64,000 bases of DNA from Metasolibacillus sp. GTDB lineage: Bacteria; Bacillota; Bacilli; Bacillales_A; Planococcaceae. This document shows, piece after piece, positions 1-6,886 of the stretch. The stretch covers positions 1-64,000 of the forward strand of contig NZ_JAMBIZ010000016.1 of NCBI RefSeq assembly GCF_025291715.1. Reading direction: 5' to 3'. A program made the position numbers and the translations under genes. Every line of letters begins with the position of its first letter. Position 1 is the stretch's first letter. The notes beneath the pieces were generated by a model, which saw only the letters and a list, made by a program, of their open reading frames with translations, searched no databases and was not told where the DNA came from.

Positions 1-40
1 GTTGGGGGTTTCCCCCTGTGAGAGTAGGACATCGCTTCGC
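1..40 (+). rRNA. rrf: 5S ribosomal RNA, 3' end (partial)
   Basis: The first bases match the 3' part of Bacillus-type 5S rRNA: the GTTGGGGG / CCCCCTG hairpin followed by GAGAGTAGGAC. The gene enters from outside the window, so only about a third is visible. The exact mature 3' end, near the helix I strand, was estimated by eye. A terminator follows at once, so this is the end of an rRNA operon whose 16S and 23S genes lie to the left. Confidence 0.9.
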
Positions 41-49
41 AACAATGAG

Positions 50-76
50 ACCACTGAATATTCAGTGGTTTTTTTG
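50..76 (+). terminator. rRNA operon terminator
   Basis: A perfect 20-bp palindrome (positions 50-69, arms ACCACTGAAT and ATTCAGTGGT) runs directly into a T-run. It sits just after the 5S gene and should end the rRNA transcript. Confidence 0.85.
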
Positions 77-127
77 TGCATATAAAATCCCCCGCTAATT
101 AAATTGGGCCAAATAAGTTGTTTTACG

Positions 128-190
128 GGCGAGTTCAATGCATAATCGGGCGAATTTCTACCCAAAATAGGCGAATTATTTTTGATAGCT
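128..190. repeat. 21-bp phased repeat, GGCGA(A/G)TT motif (3 units)
   Basis: The motif GGCGAGTT / GGCGAATT / GGCGAATT starts at 128, 149 and 170, exactly 21 bp apart, with diverged sequence between the motif cores. The reverse complement, AATTCGCC, resembles the ATTCGC cores of the repeats near 42854 and 45964. There is no sign of coding: the open frame covering it has no ribosome binding site. Function unknown. Confidence 0.6.
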
Positions 191-258
191 CTCATTTAAA
201 GTCTCCTATAATACAAAATATGGTTGAAAAATCTTATGAGAGTAGAACGAAGCTTCGT

Positions 259-342
259 AGTTTGCCGATAGAAGTATCAAAGTTACTGATAGAACAGATA
301 AAGCTGCTGATAGAATACAAAAACTTGCCGATAGACTTTGCC
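259..342. repeat. 21-bp tandem repeat, TGCCGATAGA motif (4 units)
   Basis: Four imperfect 21-bp units share TTGCCGATAGA / TTACTGATAGA / CTGCTGATAGA / TTGCCGATAGA cores followed by A-rich tails. A short open frame runs through it (118-384) and yields a heptad-like peptide, which is what any 21-bp repeat would give. It lacks a ribosome binding site, so I treat the region as non-coding. Confidence 0.6.
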
Positions 343-446
343 ATAAACACTAAATGTTCAAGCATTCTATATGTTAAATTATGAGGAATGATCTTAGCGA
401 TTATTTTTTAAAGGTAAAATAATTTTCTTCCCCCTGCTGTGCTGTG

Positions 447-500
447 TTGAGGGCGCTGATGGTAGTTGAGTATAGCTTCACAACAGGATGCACCGCTGGT
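447..500 (+). pseudogene. 5S rRNA-like remnant
   Basis: GCGCTGATGGTAGTTG (453-468) is one base different from the conserved 5S segment GCGCCGATGGTAGTTG. The following bases keep scattered matches to the 3' half of 5S (AGGATGC, CCGC), but the GGGGG/CCCCC hairpin is lost. This suggests a decayed partial 5S copy left by rRNA operon rearrangement. Apart from this and the two repeat blocks, I see nothing else in the spacer between the terminator and the tRNA promoter (77-644). Confidence 0.4.
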
Positions 501-644
501 TAAAATGGGCGAATCATGTCCTTTAAGCTGCTCTCATATGTAATAATAAGAACACTCTTTTGATTAAATTTTATTTAAATAGCCACACTTAAGAAGAGCG
601 TTAAATGAGATAATAGATAAAGTTTTGTTTATTTAAAAAAGTGC

Positions 645-672
645 TTGTAATAATTAAAATGCTTGATATAAT
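645..672 (+). promoter_or_regulatory. SigA-type promoter for tRNA-Asn
   Basis: TTGTAA (645-650), a 16-bp spacer and TATAAT (667-672) lie about 50 bp upstream of the first tRNA. Confidence 0.55.
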
Positions 673-723
673 AATTAATGTACTTAGTAGCAGATGACGA
701 AGTGCATAAGTAAATAGTAACGT

Positions 724-798
724 TCCGAAGTAGCTCAGTGGTAGAGCAACCGGCTGTTAACCGGTTGGTCGCAGGTTCGAGTCCTGCCTTCGGAGCCA
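724..798 (+). tRNA. tRNA-Asn (GTT)
   Basis: A cloverleaf with acceptor stem TCCGAAG / CTTCGGA, GTT in the anticodon loop, the TTCGAGTC T-arm and encoded CCA. It stands apart from the next five tRNAs, which have their own promoter-like sequence. Confidence 0.95.
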
Positions 799-874
799 TT
801 TTTTTGCTTATTAATGGAAATGACAACATTATATTAGTATTGTTTAAATAAAAAATTATTTTTTCAAAAAAGGC

Positions 875-906
875 TTGTACAAATTAAAAAAACATGCTAT
901 TATAAT
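875..906 (+). promoter_or_regulatory. SigA-type promoter for the tRNA-Glu to tRNA-Lys cluster
   Basis: TTGTAC (875-880) is followed by overlapping -10 candidates, TATTAT (898-903, 17-bp spacer) and TATAAT (901-906, 20-bp spacer), shortly before tRNA-Glu. Confidence 0.5.
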
Positions 907-927
907 ACTTGTCTTGTTTGAGGTAAT

Positions 928-1002
928 GGCCCGTTGGTCAAGTGGTTAAGACACCGCCCTTTCACGGCGGTAACACGGGTTCGAATCCCGTACGGGTCAC
1001 CA
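928..1002 (+). tRNA. tRNA-Glu (TTC)
   Basis: Acceptor stem GGCCCGT / ACGGGTC with one G-T pair, TTC in the anticodon loop, a T-arm with TTCGAATC and encoded CCA. First gene of the five-tRNA cluster. Confidence 0.95.
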
Positions 1003-1034
1003 TTTTAAATTTATATTGTATAGCACTCAATTAT

Positions 1035-1110
1035 GGAGGATTAGCTCAGCTGGGAGAGCACCTGCCTTACAAGCAGGGGGTCGGCGGTTCGAACCCGTCA
1101 TCCTCCACCA
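1035..1110 (+). tRNA. tRNA-Val (TAC)
   Basis: Acceptor stem GGAGGAT / ATCCTCC, anticodon stem CCTGC / GCAGG around TAC, and encoded CCA. Confidence 0.95.
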
Positions 1111-1126
1111 TTTCAAGTGTTATGCC

Positions 1127-1210
1127 GGAGGGGTAGCGAAGTGGCTAAACGCGGCGGACTGTAAATCCGCTCCTTAGGGTTCGGCGGTTCGAATCCGTCC
1201 CCCTCCACCA
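1127..1210 (+). tRNA. tRNA-Tyr (GTA)
   Basis: An 84-nt class II tRNA with a long variable arm. Acceptor stem GGAGGGG / CCCCTCC, GTA in the anticodon loop and encoded CCA. Confidence 0.95.
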
Positions 1211-1224
1211 TCTTTTAAAATGAT

Positions 1225-1299
1225 TGGGGTATAGCCAAGCGGTAAGGCAACGGATTTTGATTCCGTCATGCCTAGGTTCGAATCCTAGTACCCCAGCCA
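1225..1299 (+). tRNA. tRNA-Gln (TTG)
   Basis: Acceptor stem TGGGGTA / TACCCCA, TTG in the anticodon loop, discriminator G and encoded CCA. Confidence 0.95.
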
Positions 1300-1315
1300 T
1301 TTTTTTTATTTTTTT

Positions 1316-1388
1316 GAGCCATTAGCTCAGTCGGTAGAGCATCTGACTTTTAATCAGAGGGTCGAAGGTTCGAGTCCTTCATGGCTCA
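1316..1388 (+). tRNA. tRNA-Lys (TTT)
   Basis: Acceptor stem GAGCCAT / ATGGCTC with TTT in the anticodon loop. The three bases after the discriminator A are TCA, not CCA. Unlike the other five tRNAs here, its 3' CCA must be completed by the tRNA nucleotidyltransferase. Last gene of the cluster. Confidence 0.93.
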
Positions 1389-1397
1389 TCATTATGT

Positions 1398-1439
1398 AAG
1401 GAGTATCTAAAAGATAAAACTTTTAGGTACTCCTTTTTT
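1398..1439 (+). terminator. tRNA cluster terminator
   Basis: AAGGAGTA and CTAAAAG pair with CTTTTAG and TACTCCTT, followed by a T-run. Confidence 0.8.
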
Positions 1440-1560
1440 GTGAAATAGGATATTAAAGTATCCTTCTTCAGTGTTTATAAACACAGCAGTATTTGTTGAA
1501 AAATATGTTAAACTAATTATAGATTTTTTTGTTATTTTAGTTTGTAGAGGTGAATGAGCT

Positions 1561-2538
1561 ATCGTATCATCAAAAGATGTTGCAAAATTGGCTGGTGTAT
1601 CACAGACGACAGTTTCACGTGTTTTGAATACTCCAGACCTAGTAAAAGCATCAACAGTTAATAAAGTGTTGAAAGCTATTGAGCAATTAAATTACATTCC
1701 AAATGAACAGGCGAGATTGCTTGTAACAAGTCGAACAAATACAATTGCCTTATTATCTGGGCCATTACATAATCCTTTTTTCTCGGATACGACGGCTGCT
1801 ATTGTCAAATATGCTAACAGTAAAGGGTATAAAGTAGACGTGCAATTTGTTCAGGATGAGGAATTGGAGCATGCCTATTCGAAAATTTTAGAACGAAAAG
1901 TGGACGGAATTATTTTATCTTGTATTTTGTATGAGGATCCTTTTTTTGAAAAACTCAAGAGATTGGATATCCCTTTTATTACATTTAATCGTAAGCATCA
2001 ATCGAATGAAAACTTTGTTGAAATCGATAATGAACAGGCAGGCTATATCGCAGCACAAACATTACAAACGGTAGGGCATAAACATATTGCCTATGTAGGC
2101 GGTCATTTAACTGTTAGCACATACGCAAATCGTTTTAAAGGGGCGCTACGTGTGTTAGGGGAAACGATACCAGAGGAATATATATATCATTCGAATACAA
2201 CGCGTACAAGTATTAGCCAAGGAATTGATTATTTATTACAGCAACCGACTGTACCAACGGCTATTATTGGTGCTTCTGACTCGATTGCATTAAATGTCAT
2301 TGATGAATTGCTAAAACGAAATATTCGTGTGCCGGAAGATATAAGTGTTATCGGTATCGATAATGTGGAACTAGCCGCATATGAACAAATTCAATTGACG
2401 ACAGTAGGGCATGCAACAGAAAAAAATTTAGGGTTAATCGCCATAACTAAGCTTACAGAAATGATTGAAAATAAAAAAAATTCTTGCGTGCGTATTACGG
2501 AATCTGTTAAACTCTTTAATAGAAAGACTGTAAAATAA
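1561..2538 (+). CDS. LacI/GalR family transcriptional regulator (apparent ATC start)
   Basis: About 325 residues: an N-terminal LacI helix-turn-helix (KDVAKLAGVSQTTVSRVLN) followed by a periplasmic-binding-protein-like effector domain (residues ~60-320), the normal length for the family. It probably represses the dehydrogenase/lactonase genes that follow on the same strand. The start is odd. The frame is closed by TGA at 1555, and the ribosome binding site AGAGGTGA (1546-1553) is ideally spaced for codon 1561, which reads ATC. Starting there gives the family-typical N-terminus. The first conventional start in frame, TTG at 1588, would remove half of the DNA-binding helices. So this is either a rare AUC start, a mutated start or a sequence error. 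The effector is unknown. Confidence 0.85.
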   Translation: MVSSKDVAKLAGVSQTTVSRVLNTPDLVKASTVNKVLKAIEQLNYIPNEQARLLVTSRTNTIALLSGPLHNPFFSDTTAAIVKYANSKGYKVDVQFVQDEELEHAYSKILERKVDGIILSCILYEDPFFEKLKRLDIPFITFNRKHQSNENFVEIDNEQAGYIAAQTLQTVGHKHIAYVGGHLTVSTYANRFKGALRVLGETIPEEYIYHSNTTRTSISQGIDYLLQQPTVPTAIIGASDSIALNVIDELLKRNIRVPEDISVIGIDNVELAAYEQIQLTTVGHATEKNLGLIAITKLTEMIENKKNSCVRITESVKLFNRKTVK

Positions 2539-2567
2539 AATACGTATTAATCAATGCGTGTTTTTTT
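2539..2567 (+). terminator. Possible terminator after the lacI-type gene, overlapping operator 1
   Basis: ACGTATT and AATGCGT can pair (one G-T) around AATC, with a T-run following. It overlaps the palindrome described as an operator, so one or both roles may be real. Confidence 0.4.
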
Positions 2568-2594
2568 ATAATAAAATGGTTACGTATTCATAAC
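2539..2594 (+). promoter_or_regulatory. Promoter flanked by two candidate LacI-type operators
   Basis: The perfect palindrome AATACGTATT (2539-2548) and the imperfect palindrome GTTACGTATTCATAAC (2579-2594) share TACGTATT exactly 40 bp apart, about four helical turns. A TATAAT -10 box (2567-2572) lies between them, so one site falls near the -35 and the other near the start point. This is a plausible arrangement for repression by the regulator encoded upstream. Inferred from sequence only. Confidence 0.45.
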
Positions 2595-2626
2595 TGAAAA
2601 TTCTAAATAATGAAAGGGTGCTTAAG

Positions 2627-4057
2627 TTGCAAAAAAAAATGTATATCAATGGCGAGTGGGTTTCTACTGCAAGTTATACTGAACTAAAATCGCCATATAC
2701 AAAGGAAACGATTGCGCAAATACCGCAAGCAGCAAAGGAGGATATCGCAGCTGCTGTTGATGCTGCTGAAAATGCACAACAAGCAATGGCGAATTTAACA
2801 GCACTAGAAAGAGCCAACATTCTTTATTCAATTGCTGAGGCTTTCGCAGTAAAGCGGTTAGAGGCAGCAACAATTATTTCCCAGGAAAGCTCCAAGCCAT
2901 TAAAGTATGCGCTAGGTGAAATTGATCGCACGGTTGAAACATATCGCTTTGCAGGTGATGAGGCAAAGCGTTTAGTTGGTGAGATGATTCCAATGGATGC
3001 GGCAAAAACAGGACAAAACCGCTTTGCTTATACGCTAGAACAACCACTAGGCATTATAGCAGCGATTACGCCATTCAACTTTCCACAAAATTTAGTGGCA
3101 CATAAAGTTGGACCAGCTATTGCAGCTGGTAATACGATTGTTTTAAAGCCTGCGTCACAAACACCACTGTCAGCGTTGTTTTTAGCAGAAATTATTGAGC
3201 AAACAGTGTTGCCTAAAGGGGCATTTAATGTAGTGCTAGGAAGCGGTGGCATCGTTGGCGATGCGCTGGTGGAAAATGAAAAGATAAAAATGATAACGTT
3301 TACAGGAAGTCCAGCAGTCGGCATTCGAATTAAAGCAAAGGCAGGGTTAAAACGTGTAGCGCTTGAGCTAGGCTCGAATTCAGGCTTGATTGTAGATCAA
3401 GGTGTTAACATTCCGCATGTTGTCAATAAATGTGTGACAGGTGCATTTTCAAATCAAGGTCAAGTGTGCATTTCGCTACAGCGTATTTATGTTGTAGAGG
3501 ATGTATTTGAGACATTTGTTGCAGAGATGGTAGAGAAAACGAAAGGCTTGCATATAGGCTCTCCATTGGAAGAAACAACCGATATTTCAGCGATGATTCA
3601 TGAAAAAGAGCAGCAGCGAGCATTGCATTGGATTAATGAAGCAGTAGCAGAAGGTGCAAATCTTCTATACGGTGGGACAGTTAAAGATGGCGTATTGCTA
3701 CCTACAATTTTAGCGAATGTCAATCCGAGCTCTAAAGTAAGCTGTGAGGAAGTGTTTGCACCGATTGTTAGCATCAATAAAATTTCATCCATAGAGGAGG
3801 GGATTAAGGCAATCAACGATTCAGATTATGGCTTGCAGGCAGGTATTTTTACGAAGGATATTGCAACAGCATTTACTGCCTCTAAACAGCTTGAAGTCGG
3901 TGGTGTAGTCATTAATGATATTCCAACATATCGCGTTGACCAAATGCCATATGGTGGCGTTAAACAAAGCGGGACAGGAAAAGAAGGCGTCAAATATGCT
4001 ATTCATGAAATGACCGAAACAAAGCTTGTTATTTGGAATCAAGAAGGAGGGCTATAA
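2627..4057 (+). CDS. Aldehyde dehydrogenase family protein (succinate-semialdehyde dehydrogenase-like)
   Basis: 476 residues of the NAD(P)-dependent aldehyde dehydrogenase superfamily. It carries TPFNFP in the cofactor region, the catalytic glutamate in LELGSNSG (residue ~247) and the nucleophilic cysteine in GQVCIS (residue ~281). I chose TTG 2627 because AAAGGG sits about nine bases upstream; GTG 2618 has no such site. The stop codon touches the ATG of the next gene, so the pair is translationally linked. With the iron alcohol dehydrogenase and lactonase that follow, it fits a route lactone to hydroxy acid to semialdehyde to dicarboxylate. The actual substrate is inferred from context. Confidence 0.85.
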   Translation: MQKKMYINGEWVSTASYTELKSPYTKETIAQIPQAAKEDIAAAVDAAENAQQAMANLTALERANILYSIAEAFAVKRLEAATIISQESSKPLKYALGEIDRTVETYRFAGDEAKRLVGEMIPMDAAKTGQNRFAYTLEQPLGIIAAITPFNFPQNLVAHKVGPAIAAGNTIVLKPASQTPLSALFLAEIIEQTVLPKGAFNVVLGSGGIVGDALVENEKIKMITFTGSPAVGIRIKAKAGLKRVALELGSNSGLIVDQGVNIPHVVNKCVTGAFSNQGQVCISLQRIYVVEDVFETFVAEMVEKTKGLHIGSPLEETTDISAMIHEKEQQRALHWINEAVAEGANLLYGGTVKDGVLLPTILANVNPSSKVSCEEVFAPIVSINKISSIEEGIKAINDSDYGLQAGIFTKDIATAFTASKQLEVGGVVINDIPTYRVDQMPYGGVKQSGTGKEGVKYAIHEMTETKLVIWNQEGGL

Positions 4058-5230
4058 ATGGCTGAAAAAATCACATTTGCCCCTTTAAGCTATACAGGCT
4101 GGGGCTCTCTAAATTATTTATCAGAAGAAGTACAGCGTTTACGAGGACAAAACATATTGCTTGTGACAGATCCCTTTTTACATGAAATGGGCTTAACACA
4201 AAAAATTATAGCCCCATTAGAAGCGCTCAATTTAACGATTAATGTCTATACAAAGGTTGTGCCAGAGCCACCATTAGCGGTAGCAGAGGAGCTTGTAGCC
4301 TATGCGCGGGAGCATCAAAGCGATATGGTCATTGGCTTAGGTGGAGGAAGCGCACTTGATTTAGCTAAATTAGCCGGGATTATTACTGTACATGAAGGTG
4401 ATGTCAAAGATTATTTAAATTTAACTGCAACACGCAAGCTTCTGCATAAAGGGCTACCAACAATATTAATTCCTACAACATCAGGCACCGGCTCTGAAGT
4501 GACGAATATTGCTGTTTTATCATTAGAGGCGACAAAGGATGTAGTGACACACGACTACTTACTTGCAGATGTAGCCATCGTCGATCCAGAGCTGACGATG
4601 TCATTGCCACCAAAAGTGACGGCTGCTACAGGTGTAGATGCTCTCACACATGCTGTCGAGGCATATATTTCACGCAATGCCAGCCCTGTTTCAGATGCAT
4701 TAGCGCTACAAGCAATCCAACTAATTAGTGGCTCGCTACGAACAGCTGTGAAGGATGGGCAAAATAAAGAGGCGCGCATCGCAATGAGCTATGGCAGTTA
4801 TTTAGCGGGATTAGCATTTTTCAATGCAGGGGTTGCCGGAGTACATGCACTTGCCTATCCATTAGGTGGACAGTTCCATATTGCGCATGGTGATTCTAAT
4901 GCTGTGCTGTTACCTTATGTGATGGGGTATATTCGTTCATCCTGTGAAAAGCGCATGAAGGATATTTATAATGCAATGGGCTTTAATAGCAGCTATTTGT
5001 CACAGGAGGAGGCGTCGCATAAATGTGTGGAGGAATTGCAGCGCCTCGTTGAAGATGTTGGTATTCCTTCTAGCTTGAAAGGTTTTGAGGTTGGAGAAAA
5101 TGCGCTGATGAGCTTAACGGAGGATGCAACAAAGCAAACGCGCATACTTGCACGTAGTCCAATGCCATTAGAAAAAGAGGATATTTTCGCTATTTATAAG
5201 GCAGCATATGATGCTGTTACTTTCAAATAA
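4058..5230 (+). CDS. Iron-containing alcohol dehydrogenase (4-hydroxybutyrate dehydrogenase-like)
   Basis: 390 residues, the usual length of group III alcohol dehydrogenases. The nucleotide-binding GLGGGSALD (residues 93-101), PTTSGTGSE (~140-147), the HAVEAY segment and the FHIAHGDSNAVLLP histidines that bind the metal are all present. It begins on the base after the upstream stop codon. In the Agrobacterium blc (att) system the matching enzyme oxidises 4-hydroxybutyrate to succinate semialdehyde; I infer a similar role from the gene set, not from residues specific to that substrate. Confidence 0.85.
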   Translation: MAEKITFAPLSYTGWGSLNYLSEEVQRLRGQNILLVTDPFLHEMGLTQKIIAPLEALNLTINVYTKVVPEPPLAVAEELVAYAREHQSDMVIGLGGGSALDLAKLAGIITVHEGDVKDYLNLTATRKLLHKGLPTILIPTTSGTGSEVTNIAVLSLEATKDVVTHDYLLADVAIVDPELTMSLPPKVTAATGVDALTHAVEAYISRNASPVSDALALQAIQLISGSLRTAVKDGQNKEARIAMSYGSYLAGLAFFNAGVAGVHALAYPLGGQFHIAHGDSNAVLLPYVMGYIRSSCEKRMKDIYNAMGFNSSYLSQEEASHKCVEELQRLVEDVGIPSSLKGFEVGENALMSLTEDATKQTRILARSPMPLEKEDIFAIYKAAYDAVTFK

Positions 5231-5265
5231 ATAGAAATTAATCAAACAGCAAAGGGGATAGAAAA

Positions 5266-6102
5266 ATGTGTAATAACAAAAAGTTATATGTATTAGACAC
5301 AGGAACGATGAAGATGGACAAAAATTATATGATTGCCATGCATAACCCAGCAACAATTGATAATCCAAATCCGCCAGCAGAGTTTGTAGAATTTCCGATT
5401 TACGCTGTATTAATTGACCATCCAGAAGGGAAAATCCTGTTTGATACTGGTTGTAACCCTGATGGGATGGGGGAGGATGGGCGTTGGCCTGAAGGGGTAC
5501 AAAAAGCCTTCCCTACATTTGCAAGTGAAGAATGTTATTTGATTAATCGTTTAGAACAATTGAAAGTACGACCAGCAGATATTAAATATGTCATTGCCTC
5601 ACATTTACATTTAGACCATGCTGGCTGCCTCGAATTATTTACGAATGCCGAAATTATCGTGCATGATTCAGAGCTATCGAATGTCATGAAGCAATTTGCG
5701 ATGACACGCAATATGGGTGCATATATTTGGGGCGATGTCATGGCCTGGATTCAAAATCAACTGCGCTGGCGCACGATTAAGCCACATGAAAAAGAAGTGC
5801 AGCTTGTAGAAGGCATTAAAATTATCAACTTTGGTCCAGGACATGCCTATGGAATGCTAGGCTTGCATATTGAGCTACCAGGACATGGCAATGTTTTATT
5901 AGCCTCTGATGCGGTGTATACGGCTGAAAGCTATGGTCCACCGGTCAAGCCTCCAGGCATTATTTATGATTCTGTAGGCTATAATTCGACAGTGGAGCGC
6001 ATTCGCAAATTTGCGACAGAAAACAATTCAGAAGTATGGTTTGGGCATGACTCCAATCAATTTAAAAACTTTATAAAATCAACAGAGGGCTATTACGAAT
6101 AG
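5266..6102 (+). CDS. Metallo-beta-lactamase fold lactonase (AttM/AhlD/AiiA-like)
   Basis: 278 residues with the dinuclear zinc signature of N-acyl-homoserine-lactone lactonases: HLHLDH at 113-118, a histidine in GPGHAYG (193), the bridging aspartate in LASDAVYT (215) with a nearby tyrosine (218), and a final histidine in FGHDS (261). FDTGC near residue 60 is also typical. The enzyme should open a lactone ring, either gamma-butyrolactone-type or acyl-homoserine lactone (quorum quenching). It has its own AAGGGGA ribosome binding site, starts 35 bp after the dehydrogenase gene and ends at a strong terminator. No signal peptide, so cytoplasmic. Confidence 0.85.
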   Translation: MCNNKKLYVLDTGTMKMDKNYMIAMHNPATIDNPNPPAEFVEFPIYAVLIDHPEGKILFDTGCNPDGMGEDGRWPEGVQKAFPTFASEECYLINRLEQLKVRPADIKYVIASHLHLDHAGCLELFTNAEIIVHDSELSNVMKQFAMTRNMGAYIWGDVMAWIQNQLRWRTIKPHEKEVQLVEGIKIINFGPGHAYGMLGLHIELPGHGNVLLASDAVYTAESYGPPVKPPGIIYDSVGYNSTVERIRKFATENNSEVWFGHDSNQFKNFIKSTEGYYE

Positions 6103-6118
6103 ATTTTTACAATTTTAA

Positions 6119-6162
6119 GGAGCTTATCAAGTAACCATGACTACTTGAAAGCTCTTTTTTTC
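6119..6162 (+). terminator. Terminator of the dehydrogenase/lactonase operon
   Basis: GGAGCTT-A-TCAAGTA pairs with TACTTGA-AAGCTC around a short loop, followed by a T-run. Confidence 0.8.
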
Positions 6163-6194
6163 GTTCTATAATAGGTATATAAGGAGGCATTGCT

Positions 6195-6794
6195 ATGGGA
6201 GAAAGAGGAAGACCTAAAGGAGCGAGCGGTGAAGAAAGCCGTGCGCTATTACTGGAAGTAGCTGCAAGGGAGTTTGCACAAAATGGCTATCATGAAACAA
6301 AGGTAAGTGCCATAGTGAAAGGGGCCTCATTAAGCCAGCCTACATTTTATTTATACTTTAAAAATAAGGAAGCAATTTTTGAGGAGTTAGAAAGCTTATT
6401 CCATACGCGATTAATGGCATTTATAAAGCAAAGTCGTTTGCAACCCGAATTGGAATTTATAACAGTTAAAGCACGGGTTACGCATAATTTAAAGGAAATC
6501 CTAGCCTTTTTAGATAAAAATCCATATTTAACGCGGATTGGCTTTTATTTATCAGCAAAAGCAGATGCAATTAAGGCACAAATTGTCGAGCAAATTCGAG
6601 ACAATCTTGATTATGAGGTTAGGGCAGGTTATTTTCGTAAAGACATTGATACTTCCATGGTAGCAGAAAGCTTAGTTGGTATTATTGAGCGACTAACATT
6701 TACGAAAATATTAACAAAACAAAAAAGGCCAGAGGAAATAGCGAATGATATCGCCGATTTATTGTTGGAGGGCATCCGAAATAGAGAAGGCTAA
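6195..6794 (+). CDS. TetR/AcrR family transcriptional regulator
   Basis: 199 residues. The N-terminus has a typical TetR helix-turn-helix (AREFAQNGYHETKVSAIVKGASLSQ, then FYLYFKNKEAIF at ~50-62), followed by an all-helical ligand/dimer domain. The start ATG follows AAGGAGG. Terminators isolate it on both sides, so it is a single-gene unit. Its target could be the lactonase operon before it or the surface protein after it; the sequence does not decide. Confidence 0.85.
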   Translation: MGERGRPKGASGEESRALLLEVAAREFAQNGYHETKVSAIVKGASLSQPTFYLYFKNKEAIFEELESLFHTRLMAFIKQSRLQPELEFITVKARVTHNLKEILAFLDKNPYLTRIGFYLSAKADAIKAQIVEQIRDNLDYEVRAGYFRKDIDTSMVAESLVGIIERLTFTKILTKQKRPEEIANDIADLLLEGIRNREG

Positions 6795-6802
6795 TCATTT
6801 AA

Positions 6803-6830
6803 AAAAAGAAAATATGTATTTTCTTTTTTT
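6803..6830 (+). terminator. Terminator after the TetR gene
   Basis: AAAAAGAAAATA and TATTTTCTTTTT form an AT-rich hairpin around TG, followed by more T residues. Confidence 0.65.
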
Positions 6831-6886
6831 ATAGTTGAATATTACTTTTAAGTAATATAATATTTATTGTTAAAAGGAGGGTATTT

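Noticed and set aside
128..342. Possible CRISPR array from short regular repeats
   Set aside because: The 21-bp period leaves no room for 30-40 bp spacers, repeats are too diverged, and no cas genes occur in the window.
118..384. 88-codon open frame with a heptad-like repeat peptide
   Set aside because: It lies over 21-bp non-coding repeats, has no ribosome binding site, and any 21-bp repeat yields a 7-residue periodic peptide.
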